Assembly: GCF_009799805.1 (NCBI RefSeq)
Contig: NZ_CP047050.1
Coordinates: forward strand, 2,122,001-2,186,000
Direction of reading: 5' to 3'
Source of the DNA: Myroides phaeus
Lineage (GTDB): Bacteria > Bacteroidota > Bacteroidia > Flavobacteriales > Flavobacteriaceae
DNA: 64,000 nt
The translations under genes were made by a program, and so were the position numbers. The notes under the pieces are model-generated. The model saw only the letters and a program-made list of their open reading frames with translations. It was not told the origin of the DNA and made no database searches. Of this stretch, positions 45,945-54,980 are shown piece by piece (the first letter of the stretch is position 1; each line of letters begins with the position of its first letter).

Positions 45945-46439
45945 ATGATTATAACAAAAGCATTGCGCAATGATATCACAGCCTTAGACAATTCGGAAGT
46001 CGATGTATTGTCTATTGAGTGGTTTCAAACTCAGAAGAGAATACAACGATTGCGAACAGCGTCAGGAAGGGAAGTGGCGATTAAGTTTATGGATAAAGGT
46101 CAAGAACTAAGACACGGAGATGTTTTAGTTGACGATGAAACAGGAATGGTTGTCGTTCGCGTTCTCCCTTGTGACTCAATCGTAGTGCAGTTTGATGATC
46201 TTTTAAATTTAGGTTTAGTAGCTTATGAAGTAGGAAACAAACATTTAGCTCTTTTTGTAAAGGAGAATAAGCTGCTAATGCCTTTTGAAAGACCGATTTA
46301 TTTATGGCTACAACAACAAGGATATGCACCAAGTGTTCAATCTGAAGTATTATTACACAAGTTGAATGCTAATGTAGATCCTGGCCATAATAAACGCTTT
46401 TCTTTTCAAATGTCAAAAACTATAATGTCAATAAAATAA
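45945..46439 (+). CDS. ureE: Urease accessory protein UreE (nickel chaperone)
   Basis: 164 residues. The N-terminal domain has LSIEWFQTQKRIQRLRTASG and KGQELRHGDVLVDD, and the core nickel site is the histidine of YEVGNKHLALFV. The tail is basic and serine-rich (NKRFSFQMSK) and lacks the histidine cluster of enterobacterial UreE. It delivers nickel to UreG. It is 8 bases before ureF. A diverged paralogue lies at 36081-36563. Confidence 0.93.
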   Translation: MIITKALRNDITALDNSEVDVLSIEWFQTQKRIQRLRTASGREVAIKFMDKGQELRHGDVLVDDETGMVVVRVLPCDSIVVQFDDLLNLGLVAYEVGNKHLALFVKENKLLMPFERPIYLWLQQQGYAPSVQSEVLLHKLNANVDPGHNKRFSFQMSKTIMSIK

Positions 46440-46447
46440 TAATTACT

Positions 46448-47137
46448 ATGCAGAGTCAGTTTTTAGGAAGATTATTACACTTATCAGATCCTACTTTACC
46501 CATAGGTGGTTACACTCACTCAAACGGGTTAGAAACTTATGTACAAGAAGGACTTGTAAATAGTAAGGTAACTGCAGAAGAATATGTTAGACATAACTTG
46601 TGGTATAACCTTAAATATAATGATGCCGCTATCATGAAATTAGCTTACGACGCTGCTTCAAAAGGGGATTTAGCTGAATTAATCAAGCTTGATCAAGAGT
46701 GTAACGCACTAAAAAGCCCAATGGAAGTACGCCAAGGAAGTCAAAAATTGGGAGTGAGGTTGTTTAAAATATTCTCGAGATATGTAGATGATCCATTGGT
46801 AGAACAATGGGGACAAATTATCAGAGAAAAGAAAGCTTATAGCCACTATTGTGTTCTATTCGGAATGTTTGCTTACTTAATGGAACTTCCTATTGTAGAG
46901 GCTATGCACGCTTATTATTACAATGCTGCAATTGGTATGGTAACCAATGCCGTAAAACTTGTGCCACTTGGTCAGTTAGACGGACAAGATATTCTATACT
47001 ATTTGCACGATGATTTATGGACGTTGAGCCAAGAGTCCCTAAACCTTGACCGTAACTTAATTGGATTGTGTAATGTAGGTTTTGATATTCGTTGTATGCA
47101 ACACGAAAACCTTTATTCTCGATTGTATTTATCATAA
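46448..47137 (+). CDS. ureF: Urease accessory protein UreF
   Basis: 229 residues, all-helical. The family start LHLSDPTLPIGGYTHSNGLET and the conserved EVRQGSQKLGVRLF segment are present. UreF bridges UreD and UreG on the apo-urease and gates GTP hydrolysis. It lies between ureE and ureG with short gaps. Confidence 0.95.
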   Translation: MQSQFLGRLLHLSDPTLPIGGYTHSNGLETYVQEGLVNSKVTAEEYVRHNLWYNLKYNDAAIMKLAYDAASKGDLAELIKLDQECNALKSPMEVRQGSQKLGVRLFKIFSRYVDDPLVEQWGQIIREKKAYSHYCVLFGMFAYLMELPIVEAMHAYYYNAAIGMVTNAVKLVPLGQLDGQDILYYLHDDLWTLSQESLNLDRNLIGLCNVGFDIRCMQHENLYSRLYLS

Positions 47138-47152
47138 TAAAACTCATAGAAA

Positions 47153-47791
47153 ATGGAAACTAGAAAATATGTTAAAATTGGAGTAGGAGGACCAGTAGGT
47201 TCAGGTAAAACTGCTTTATTAGAAAGTTTAAGTCGTCGTTTATTGAATGAGTATGACTTAGCTGTAATCACAAACGATATTTATACAAAAGAAGATGCGA
47301 AGTTTATGGCAGAAAACAGTTTGTTGCCAGCAGACCGTATCATCGGAGTTGAAACAGGTGGATGTCCTCACACAGCAATTAGAGAAGACGCAAGTATGAA
47401 CTTAGAAGCTGTTGATGAATTAGCACACCGTTTTCCAAACTTAGAGTTAATCTTAATCGAGAGTGGAGGAGATAACTTATCATCTACTTACAGTCCAGAT
47501 TTAGCTGATATCACAATTTTCGTGCTTGACGTAGCAGAAGGAGAAAAAATGCCTCGTAAAGGAGGACCAGCTATTACACGATCAGACTTATTGTTGATCA
47601 ATAAAATTGACTTAGCCCCTTATGTAGGAGCAAGATTAGAAGTAATGGAAGCAGACGCACGCTTAATGCGTAAAGGAGCTCCATTTGTATTCTCAAACTT
47701 AAAAACAGGAGAAGGACTTGATGCTATTATCGGTTGGATTAAAAAATATGCTCTTTTAGAGGATGTTGAAGAACCAAATTTAAAACGATAA
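47153..47791 (+). CDS. ureG: Urease accessory GTPase UreG
   Basis: 212 residues. The P-loop [14 protein letters not shown], the nickel-site motif with cysteine and histidine in [15 protein letters not shown], the switch [16 protein letters not shown] and the NKxD base motif in [10 protein letters not shown] are complete. It binds nickel and GTP and hands the metal to urease. It is 2 bases before ureD. Confidence 0.97.
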   Translation: METRKYVKIGVGGPVGSGKTALLESLSRRLLNEYDLAVITNDIYTKEDAKFMAENSLLPADRIIGVETGGCPHTAIREDASMNLEAVDELAHRFPNLELILIESGGDNLSSTYSPDLADITIFVLDVAEGEKMPRKGGPAITRSDLLLINKIDLAPYVGARLEVMEADARLMRKGAPFVFSNLKTGEGLDAIIGWIKKYALLEDVEEPNLKR

Positions 47792-47793
47792 GT

Positions 47794-48582
47794 ATGGTAT
47801 GTTCTTTAGATATTAAAGTTGAGCAACGTGACGGTGTATCCTTCTTAAAGGATGCATACGTTACTCAACCATTCAGAATTGTTCCAGTGGGACAATATCG
47901 TCGTGATAAGGCAGCTTATCTGATGATTATGAGTTCATCACCGGGATTGTTAGACGGAGATGACCACAGACTTGAAGTGAAAGTGGCAGAGAACTCGAAG
48001 TTACAATTGCAAACGCAAGCGTACCAACGTTTATTCCATATGAGAGATAAGTCAACACAAACAATGGCTATCAACCTTGAAAAAGGAGCTGCCTTTGCTT
48101 ATGTACCTCACCCTGTTGTACCTCAGAATTCATCAACATTCATTAGTCACAACATCGTTAATCTGGCAGAAGATTGCCAATTCTTATTAAGTGATATTGT
48201 TACTTGTGGACGTAAGATGTCTGGAGAACAGTTTGAGTACAATCACTTTCAAAACTTAACAGAAGTTTTCGTAGACAATGAAATGGTCTTAAAAGACAAT
48301 GTGTTGTTACAACCTGAGTTGATGCCTATTCAAGGATTGGGAATTTTAGAAGGTTTTACACACCAAGGAACATTGATTTACTGTAACACAGCTAATGTGT
48401 CAGTAGAAGAATACATCACTTACTTCCACGCTCAGTACAAAGACGTTGAAAACATCGTTTTTGGAATTAGTAAAACAGAGCAAGATGGCTTTGTAGTAAG
48501 GATACTTGGTTATGGTGCAGAACAGTTATTCAACATCTTTCAGGAGATTCAACAAAAACTGTGGAGTGAACTATTCCTATAA
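47794..48582 (+). CDS. ureD: Urease accessory protein UreD (UreH)
   Basis: 262 residues, beta-rich. LQTQAYQRLFHM is the conserved UreD patch, followed by VPHPVVPQNSSTFISH and DIVTCGRKMSGEQFEY. It is the platform on which UreF and UreG assemble on urease. It is the last accessory gene, 37 bases before the urea transporter. Confidence 0.93.
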   Translation: MVCSLDIKVEQRDGVSFLKDAYVTQPFRIVPVGQYRRDKAAYLMIMSSSPGLLDGDDHRLEVKVAENSKLQLQTQAYQRLFHMRDKSTQTMAINLEKGAAFAYVPHPVVPQNSSTFISHNIVNLAEDCQFLLSDIVTCGRKMSGEQFEYNHFQNLTEVFVDNEMVLKDNVLLQPELMPIQGLGILEGFTHQGTLIYCNTANVSVEEYITYFHAQYKDVENIVFGISKTEQDGFVVRILGYGAEQLFNIFQEIQQKLWSELFL

Positions 48583-48619
48583 AAAAGAGTTCAAAAATTT
48601 TATATTTTAAAGTACGTTT

Positions 48620-49513
48620 ATGAAAACGATTGTTAGTCATTATTACAATGCATTGTTCAAAGGATTTGGACAAATTATGTTACAAGGAAACGCAATAACA
48701 GGAATCTTATTTATTGCAGCTATTTTTTACGATTCAGCACTAATGGGAGTAGCTGGTATTGTGAGTAACTTAGTAGGTATCGGAACTGCAAAGTTGATGA
48801 AGTTCAATGATGAAGATATCGAAAACGGACTATACGGTTTTAACGCAAGTTTAATCGGGGTAGCCCTAATCTTCTACTTCCAATCTAATATTTGGGTGTG
48901 GTTGGCTATTGTTTTAGCATCGGTAATAGCTACTATTGCAATGGGTTATGCTGTGAAATACAAACTACCAGCATATACATTTCCATTCGTAGGAATGACT
49001 TGGATTACACTTTTTGTGTTAAGTATCCCAGAATTAGCTATCCCTTCAGTGCCAGAACACTTCGTTGACATTCAAGAATTAGACGATTTCTTAATTGAAG
49101 GACACGCCTTCGGACAAGTAATTTTCCAAGGAAGCTTCATAGCAGGTGTTATCTTCTTTTTAGGAGTATTCATCAGTAAGCCGATCAATGCGCTATACGC
49201 TTTTGTAGCAGTAATGATTAGTGTTTTCATTTCTCACTACGTTGATATCTCAGACGATTTAGTAAAAGAAGGAGTTTTAAGTTTCAACGCTGTACTTTGT
49301 GGTATTGCCATGGGAGGAGACAAAGTTAGAGACGGAATTTACGTTTTAGTAAGTGTAACTATTGCAACGTATATTGACGCTTTAATGATAGAATATGGAT
49401 GGACAGCCTTAACGTTCCCATTTGTGTTTTCAATGTGGTTAATGTATCCAATCAGAAGATTTGATGGATGGTTAGTCGATAAATATTTTTCTAAAAAGCA
49501 AGAAATAGCATAG
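48620..49513 (+). CDS. Urea transporter (UT family)
   Basis: 297 residues, highly hydrophobic, with about 10 membrane segments. Two related halves each hold a NGLYGFNASLIGVAL-type / SFNAVLCGIAMGG motif, the internal duplication typical of urea channels related to dvUT and mammalian UT. It should let urea enter by facilitated diffusion and supply urease. It ends the urease operon. Confidence 0.92.
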   Translation: MKTIVSHYYNALFKGFGQIMLQGNAITGILFIAAIFYDSALMGVAGIVSNLVGIGTAKLMKFNDEDIENGLYGFNASLIGVALIFYFQSNIWVWLAIVLASVIATIAMGYAVKYKLPAYTFPFVGMTWITLFVLSIPELAIPSVPEHFVDIQELDDFLIEGHAFGQVIFQGSFIAGVIFFLGVFISKPINALYAFVAVMISVFISHYVDISDDLVKEGVLSFNAVLCGIAMGGDKVRDGIYVLVSVTIATYIDALMIEYGWTALTFPFVFSMWLMYPIRRFDGWLVDKYFSKKQEIA

Positions 49514-49568
49514 AAAAGTCTTTTTTTATTACAATTATAACACATTAAGACCTTTGTATTGCTTAATT

Positions 49569-49576
49569 TAGCTTTG
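49569..49576 (+). promoter_or_regulatory. Candidate -7 box of the AraC-type regulator
   Basis: TAGCTTTG matches TAnnTTTG and lies 39 bases before the ATG at 49616. It also shows that the longer frame from TTG at 49559 would begin upstream of the transcript. No clear -33 box is seen. Confidence 0.4.
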
Positions 49577-49615
49577 ATTAATAAAGAAAACAAGGTCTTT
49601 AATTTTATATCCAAT

Positions 49616-50503
49616 ATGTCAAAACCTTCAATACAAATTCTAAATAATTATCAGTACAAAAAGCTGTTTTTGCCAGATATTAATGAGCACAGCCTTTTTA
49701 ATGAGAGTAAAATACAGATATATCGTATTGAGGATTATTTGAGAGGCATCGTAATGCCAGTTATCCCGTACCGTACTACGTTTAACTTTATGATTTTTGT
49801 AACCACAGGTACCCTAACGCAACACCTTGAAAGTGGAGCGTATACCTTAATTGCAGGAGACGTAATCAACGTAAAACAAGGGAATATTACAGCTACGTTG
49901 TCTATATCGGAAGACATAGAAGGCTTCTTTGTTGTTTACGAGAGTGAGGTTATCACCGATATTTCTTTAGGTAGTACAGATTTACAATTCTTTACAATGA
50001 ACCCTTATGTAGTTTTAGACGACACCAATGCCAATTGGGTTAGACGCGTATTAGAACTGCTGGAAGAGGAAGTAAATGGCGAAACTAAAGATATGGAAAT
50101 CAGTATAGCGTTATTGCTAACTGTCTTAAAGAAAATCATTAGAACAGATATTGAGAATAAGACCCCAATGACAAGGCAGTTAGACATTGCCTTTAAATTC
50201 AGAGAGTTGGTACAGAAATTTCATATCGACCATAAAAATGTGCTGTTCTACGCAAACCTTCTCCACATTTCAGAGAACTATCTCAACAAATGCGTCAAGG
50301 AAGCAACAAACAAACCCCCGAAGCAGTGGATCAATGAAATTAGTATTCTGCACAGTCAAATCTTATTACAAGATAAGACCAGAGATATCGCTGGTATTGC
50401 CTTTGAATTAGGCTATAGTTCAGCCTCGTACTTTACTCGATTATTCAAGAAAGTAACAGCATACTCGCCAAGCGATTATCGAAAACAGAAGTTTATTTTG
50501 TAG
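49616..50503 (+). CDS. AraC-family transcriptional regulator
   Basis: 295 residues from the ATG at 49616; a longer frame from TTG at 49559 is less likely because it precedes the promoter candidate. The N-terminal part is a cupin-like ligand domain (about 20-150). The C-terminal double HTH (about 195-295) has LLHISENYLNKCVKEAT and the classic second helix IAFELGYSSASYFTRLFKK followed by SPSDYRK. It lies straight after the urea transporter, so it is a candidate regulator of the urease or nickel operons and a possible ligand of the 36-bp element. That is inference. A terminator follows at 50523. Confidence 0.9.
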   Translation: MSKPSIQILNNYQYKKLFLPDINEHSLFNESKIQIYRIEDYLRGIVMPVIPYRTTFNFMIFVTTGTLTQHLESGAYTLIAGDVINVKQGNITATLSISEDIEGFFVVYESEVITDISLGSTDLQFFTMNPYVVLDDTNANWVRRVLELLEEEVNGETKDMEISIALLLTVLKKIIRTDIENKTPMTRQLDIAFKFRELVQKFHIDHKNVLFYANLLHISENYLNKCVKEATNKPPKQWINEISILHSQILLQDKTRDIAGIAFELGYSSASYFTRLFKKVTAYSPSDYRKQKFIL

Positions 50504-50522
50504 TAAAAAACATATATAACCC

Positions 50523-50557
50523 AAAAGCACCTTTTCAATTGATTAGGTGCTTTTTTT
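50523..50557 (+). terminator. Rho-independent terminator after the AraC regulator
   Basis: AAAAGCACCT (50523-50532) pairs with AGGTGCTTTT (50545-50554), followed by T residues. Confidence 0.88.
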
Positions 50558-50647
50558 GTTTCTTTTTGGTATCAAGACAAAAAGAAAAGAGAAGAAATAG
50601 AAAAACGAAGTTTTTCAAAAAGTATGAAAGCACATCTTTCAAAAAAC
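50551..50647. repeat. Partial relative of the long inverted-repeat element
   Basis: GTTTC, ATCAAGA, AAAAGAGAAGAAA, GAAAAACG and CTTTCAAAAAA occur in the same order and spacing as in 5303-5397, next to the left arm of the long inverted repeat. The similarity is diffuse, but it suggests a repeat family placed after genes. Confidence 0.5.
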
Positions 50648-50703
50648 AATTCATTTGATATTCTCCTTCAAACTACCTACATTAGAAGTCTAAAACTTAC
50701 GCT

Positions 50704-52095
50704 ATGTTCAACACAACAACATATAAAAACAGAAGAGCGAAATTAGCTGATAATGTACAAGCTAAAGGCCTTTTATTATTTTTGGGAAACATTGAAAACC
50801 CAGTGAACTTCGAAGACAACACCTATCACTTCAGACAAGATAGTTCGTTTTTATACTATTTTGGCATCCAACAACCCCATTTAGCAGCAATCATCGACTT
50901 AGACGAAAACAAAACAATTGTCTTTGGAGACGAGATGTCAATTGACGCAATCGTGTGGATGGGGCGCCAAGAAACACTAAAAGAGAAATGTGCAAAAGCA
51001 GGAGTAGAGGAAACTCGCCCTTTTGCAGACTTATATACCTACCTTAAAAAAGCCCAAAACGCACAACGCTCAGTGCATTACCTGCCACCATATCAGTCGG
51101 TAAACAAAATATTGTTAAGCGATTTATTAGAAGTGCCAATCAAACAATTATCGCCATCCGTGCCAATGATTAAGGCCATTGTAGCACAAAGAGAAATCAA
51201 AGAAGCACAGGAAATTGTGGAGATTGAAAAGGCATTAACAGTAACCAATGAAATGCACTTATTGGCTATGCGTATGAGCAAGGCAGGTGTTAAGGAATAC
51301 GAGATTGTCAGTGCTATTCAGAACGTAGCCGGAAGCCATAATTGTGAGTTGGCATATCCGTCTATCGTAACCATAAACGGGGGAATTCTGCACAACCATT
51401 ATAAGATGAACACCTTACAGTCGGGGCAATTACTGTTAAACGACTCAGGATGTGAAACAGCTATGGGATACGCGTCAGACTTAACACGTACATTTCCGGT
51501 GGACAAGAAGTTCACAGCAGAACAACGCGATTTGTACAATGTGGTATTAGCCTCGTTTGAAGCAGCGAAGGCAGAATTGAGAGAAGGAACCAAGTTTAAA
51601 AACGTTCACTTAAAAGCAGCAGAAATATTGTCGCAAGGGTTGATCGACTTAGGGTTTATGAAAGGAAACGCACAAGACGCAGTAGCCGCACACGCACACA
51701 CGATGTTCTTCCAATGTGGATTAGGACATATGATGGGGCTTGACGTACACGATATGGAGGACTTAGGAGAGCAATATGTGGGGTACACGGCAGACGAACC
51801 AAAGGAAACAAGTATTTTTGGTTTAAAGTCACTCCGTTTAGGAAAAGCCTTGAAAGCCGGCCACGTATTGACAGTAGAACCAGGGATTTACTTCATTCCA
51901 GAGTTAATCGAAATGTGGGAAGCAGACAAGAAAAATGCGGAGTTCATCAACTATGAAAAAGTTAAGGCATTCCAACATTTCGGGGGAATCAGAATTGAGG
52001 ATAACTTCTTAATTCAAGCCGATGGCTATCAACACTTAGGACCAGAATTGATTAAAACCGTTGCTGAAATAGAAGATTACAAAGCGAAGTTTTAA
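50704..52095 (+). CDS. Aminopeptidase P family metallopeptidase (M24B)
   Basis: 463 residues. An N-terminal creatinase-like domain (FRQDSSFLYYFGI) is followed by the pita-bread catalytic domain. Metal ligands are visible in order: aspartates in LLNDSG and YASDLTRTFP, histidine in GLGHMMGLDVHD, glutamate in TVEPGIYF and glutamate in GIRIEDNF. It removes N-terminal residues before proline. No signal peptide, so it is probably cytosolic. It stands alone and ends in a terminator. The family's usual length is 430-470. Confidence 0.94.
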   Translation: MFNTTTYKNRRAKLADNVQAKGLLLFLGNIENPVNFEDNTYHFRQDSSFLYYFGIQQPHLAAIIDLDENKTIVFGDEMSIDAIVWMGRQETLKEKCAKAGVEETRPFADLYTYLKKAQNAQRSVHYLPPYQSVNKILLSDLLEVPIKQLSPSVPMIKAIVAQREIKEAQEIVEIEKALTVTNEMHLLAMRMSKAGVKEYEIVSAIQNVAGSHNCELAYPSIVTINGGILHNHYKMNTLQSGQLLLNDSGCETAMGYASDLTRTFPVDKKFTAEQRDLYNVVLASFEAAKAELREGTKFKNVHLKAAEILSQGLIDLGFMKGNAQDAVAAHAHTMFFQCGLGHMMGLDVHDMEDLGEQYVGYTADEPKETSIFGLKSLRLGKALKAGHVLTVEPGIYFIPELIEMWEADKKNAEFINYEKVKAFQHFGGIRIEDNFLIQADGYQHLGPELIKTVAEIEDYKAKF

Positions 52096-52113
52096 GAAAG
52101 CATACATACTAAG

Positions 52114-52144
52114 AAAGGGCGAATATTACTTCGCCCTTTTTATA
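52114..52144 (+). terminator. Terminator after the aminopeptidase gene
   Basis: AAAGGGCGAA (52114-52123) pairs with TTCGCCCTTT (52130-52139), followed by T residues. Confidence 0.88.
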
Positions 52145-52224
52145 TTTTAAGTTCTAACAACTTCTCCAAAAGCGTGTTAAACGATGTAGTAAACGCGTTT
52201 TAACCGTTTACAGATTAACAGTGA

Positions 52225-52800
52225 TTACTCTTCGCCCTCGTGAATTTTCTTCAACGACCTATTCAACGTACGGGTTGTAATTCCAAGATAAGACGCCATA
52301 TCCTCTTTCGAAATGACCACATTCTCTTTTTGTTGTAGTTCCAACAATTTCTCCAAAGCGTGTTCAACCGTATATAACTGTTGAAAAGAAGCACGTTGGC
52401 TGGTGTTATACACACGTACCGCTTCAACCTCTAAAATCGTATTATTAAACGTGATATCTGTTTTCAGTAAATGCTCAAAAACCGATAGTGGAATAATATA
52501 CGCATTCACGGGGGTAATTGCCTCCACTGAGCACAAGCAGTTCCTTTTACTCAAGTATTCAATCTCACCCATAATCTCACCCGTACTCAAAAACTCCGGA
52601 ATATATTCCTTCCCATTTTCCTCTGTAATAAAGCACTTGGTAATACCGTCTTTAATCACGATAACTTTGGTAACCGCATCCCCTTGGTGCAGCATAATAT
52701 CCTTTGGTTTATAAGGATGTAGGAGAATTTTATCATTGAAAACTTCCGTCTGAGCAAGCGACTCGATGTACGATAAAAAATCAATATTTATTCTTAACAT
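52225..52800 (-). CDS. Crp/Fnr-family transcriptional regulator
   Basis: 191 residues. A cyclic-nucleotide-binding-like domain (about 20-130; GDAVTKVIVIKDGITKCF, then STGEIMGEIEYLSKR) is followed by a C-terminal winged HTH (SKEDMASYLGITTRTLNRSL). No cysteine cluster for iron-sulfur is present, so oxygen sensing of the Fnr kind is unlikely. The target and ligand are unknown. It stands alone. The region in front of it is AT-rich. Confidence 0.9.
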   Translation of the reverse strand: MLRINIDFLSYIESLAQTEVFNDKILLHPYKPKDIMLHQGDAVTKVIVIKDGITKCFITEENGKEYIPEFLSTGEIMGEIEYLSKRNCLCSVEAITPVNAYIIPLSVFEHLLKTDITFNNTILEVEAVRVYNTSQRASFQQLYTVEHALEKLLELQQKENVVISKEDMASYLGITTRTLNRSLKKIHEGEE

Positions 52801-53016
52801 TTTTTTATAGCATTAAGGACAAATGTCCTATGTGAGTGATGTAATTTTTGTGACTTTTGTATTGTCAAAATTAGATAAATATCTCGAGAGTTGGAAGGCT
52901 TTAGAGGATTTTGTGTTTAGGTTATATTCATAATTTAATGTTGTGTTTTAGTTATCTAATTTTGATTTTTTTTTTTCAATTTATATTACAAGTGATAAAG
53001 TGTTTTTTTCAAAACA

Positions 53017-53057
53017 AAAAACGGGAGAGCAAGGTAAGTGGTGCTCTCCCGTTTTCG
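53017..53057 (+). terminator. Hairpin A with T-run, no gene upstream
   Basis: ACGGGAGAGC (53021-53030) pairs with GCTCTCCCGT (53043-53052), followed by TTTC. A-residues in front also make it usable on the other strand. Confidence 0.7.
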
Positions 53058-53125
53058 TTGGAAACGAAGAAAACGTAATTTTTGTTTTTCATTTTAGTTA
53101 AAAATGAAAGTGTGTGTTTAAAGAC

Positions 53126-53163
53126 ACGGGAGATCGCAGTACATATCGGTCTCCCGTTTTTGT
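53126..53163 (+). terminator. Hairpin B with T-run, no gene upstream
   Basis: ACGGGAGA (53126-53133) pairs with TCTCCCGT (53150-53157), followed by TTTTTG. The arms equal those of hairpin A. It could end a small RNA of about 70-100 bases starting between the two hairpins. Confidence 0.65.
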
Positions 53164-53286
53164 TTTATCCGCAACACTTTGGGTAAAAAGAGCATTCAGT
53201 ATCCTTGTTTAAAATTATTTTGTAAAAGTCAAGAGATTGATACTTAATTTTAAGACTAATTATTTATTAAAAATAAATATATGTGT

Positions 53287-54123
53287 TCAGCCTTCTTTAT
53301 CCATATATTCTTCTAATACTTTTTTTAATTTATCTAAATAACACGTTTTGGATTTAGCTCTATATTTCATTCTGTGAAAAGCATGATGTATATCTAAAGG
53401 TTTTATACCAAATAATTGTTGAAATAGGAGTGCAATTTTTCGTATCTCTCCTTTACCATTATTAATTGATCCTGAAAGATAAAGCGCATAGATAAGTTCT
53501 ACCAGTGCATTTTGAGACTCAGACCAAACTAAATTAGATGATATAATATGATTGTTACTAATACTGTATTCTTGTATTTTCTCATGAAGATAATTTTGAA
53601 GGAGATCATGAGATAGGATTCTAGCTATCTTATAGTCATAATAAGTTGAAAACATAGCGTCTACTTCAAATATGAAGCTATTTAAACCAATAAGTAAATC
53701 CATTTTACCAAGAGTAAAGTACTCGATGTCTTTGTCTATGCGGTTTGCATTATAATATTTATAAAATTCATTGTGAGCAAAATACTTCTTATACTCAAGG
53801 TTTAATTCGTGCAGATGTTTATGATAGTATTTATTCTTAACAACAAAATCTATTGGACAACTTGTTTCTATTTTATAGAGCTTGTTATAATAGATTAGTT
53901 TTCCTAAAACTTGAGGTTTAATTACTTTAAAAAACTCTATTTCTTCTATTTGATTTAAAAATCCAGTTTGCAGTATTTCTTTTTTGAGTTTTACAAGTAG
54001 GAGTCTTAAAAAATGAATCATTTCATAGGTTTGTGAAATGGAAGTAGAATCATTTAAGTTTAGTTCAATTTCTTTTGATTCGATTTGTTTTAATACACTT
54101 GTGTAAAGAACATTTTGTGTCAT
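53287..54123 (-). CDS. RteC-domain protein
   Basis: 278 residues. The C-terminal segment LVELIYALYLSGSINNGKGEIRK, split for length, followed by LLFQQLFGIKPLDIHHAFHRM and SKTCYLDKLKKVL, is the RteC-domain pattern. RteC of Bacteroides CTnDOT is a DNA-binding activator of excision genes. Homologues in Flavobacteriia occur outside such elements. No integrase, mobilisation or tetracycline-resistance gene is near, so a link to excision is not supported here. It is divergent from the two-component system 0.86 kb away. Its upstream region has TACGT/ACGTA-type sites and direct repeats. The call is on pattern and moderate. Confidence 0.75.
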   Translation of the reverse strand: MTQNVLYTSVLKQIESKEIELNLNDSTSISQTYEMIHFLRLLLVKLKKEILQTGFLNQIEEIEFFKVIKPQVLGKLIYYNKLYKIETSCPIDFVVKNKYYHKHLHELNLEYKKYFAHNEFYKYYNANRIDKDIEYFTLGKMDLLIGLNSFIFEVDAMFSTYYDYKIARILSHDLLQNYLHEKIQEYSISNNHIISSNLVWSESQNALVELIYALYLSGSINNGKGEIRKIALLFQQLFGIKPLDIHHAFHRMKYRAKSKTCYLDKLKKVLEEYMDKEG

Positions 54124-54980
54124 AATTGTTGAATATTGGTTGGTTAATTATTGACACAGTTACTTGGGGAAAACCATCATTTAGTAGCTCTTTTAAAATA
54201 AAACAATCTATAGTTAAAATACAATACGTAAAAACACGGTAAATATGCGGTAAATATGCGGAAAACACGTATTGTTTATTGTTTTTAAATAGTGAATATT
54301 TACATAATTGACTTTTTTGTAATTAGTTTTATTTATATTAATAAAAAAAATGCTGTGAATGTTAAAAAACTCAAATTAGTATAGGTCTTGTGATTAATAT
54401 ATCAACATATAAGCTTAATCGTTATTTTGTAGGTATTGATAAGATTAGCGAGTTTTATAATAAAATGAAAATATTGGATTTCAAATTTCTCGAGTGTTAG
54501 ATTTTTAAGCATTAAGAAAGAGGTCTTATATAGTCAATCAAAGAACAGAGATTTAATGTGTTGAATGACGTTTGAAGAATTAGTATATATCTATATATAA
54601 TAAAAAAAGCCAACCAAGTCTATAAGGAAGGTAGATTTATAATGTTCATATATTTAACTCTGTATAGTAGGTCTTTTTTTATTAATTATGTTTATTAGTA
54701 AAAAGAAATCATTTACGCAAAAAAGAACAATTAATTATTTTATTAAGGTTTTGATTGAGAGGTTTCTATGAATGAGCGTATAGTTAGTTCAGTTTTTTTT
54801 CGTCTTTGTTTATTATGTGGTGTGTTTTAGGTATTAGTCGGCTATTTTTCATGATAAGAACAATGTTTTTACTTTTATGCTATTTGGTTATACCTACAAT
54901 AACGATACCAATTTTAATGATTATTGCTTAGTAAATAGTATAAGTAAATGAGATTCTTAAAATCATATTATTAATTAAAT
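54124..54980. other. Long AT-rich region between the RteC-like gene and the two-component system
   Basis: 857 bases with no gene I can support. The notable part is 54221-54275: TACGT-AAAAAC-ACGGT at 54225-54240, then the 11-base unit CGGTAAATATG twice and a third CGG (54237-54261), then ACGTATTGTTT. ACAATACGT at the left and ACGTATTGT at the right form an inverted repeat. It is a plausible control region for the RteC-like gene on the minus strand. The rest is very AT-rich. Confidence 0.55.
54225..54275. promoter_or_regulatory. Candidate regulator-binding cluster upstream of the RteC-like gene
   Basis: Contains a TACGT-N6-ACGGT site, two direct CGGTAAATATG units and a closing ACGTATTG. It shares the stretch ACGTAAAAACACG with the site at 56404-56419 in front of the MauE-like gene. 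Confidence 0.5.

Larger units (their letters stand above)
52801..53286. other. Intergenic region with two tandem hairpins
   Basis: 486 bases. Two terminator-shaped hairpins with the same arms (ACGGGAGA/TCTCCCGT) lie about 110 bases apart, with no protein gene before either on the plus strand. Besides these I see only AT-rich sequence. Confidence 0.6.

Noticed and set aside
49559..49615. Longer N-terminus for the AraC-type regulator starting at TTG 49559
   Set aside because: A -7 box at 49569-49576 lies inside this extension, and an ATG at 49616 gives a usual family length.
53287..54123. Idea that the RteC-like gene marks a conjugative transposon
   Set aside because: No integrase, relaxase, tra gene, attachment site or tetracycline-resistance gene is seen in the window.
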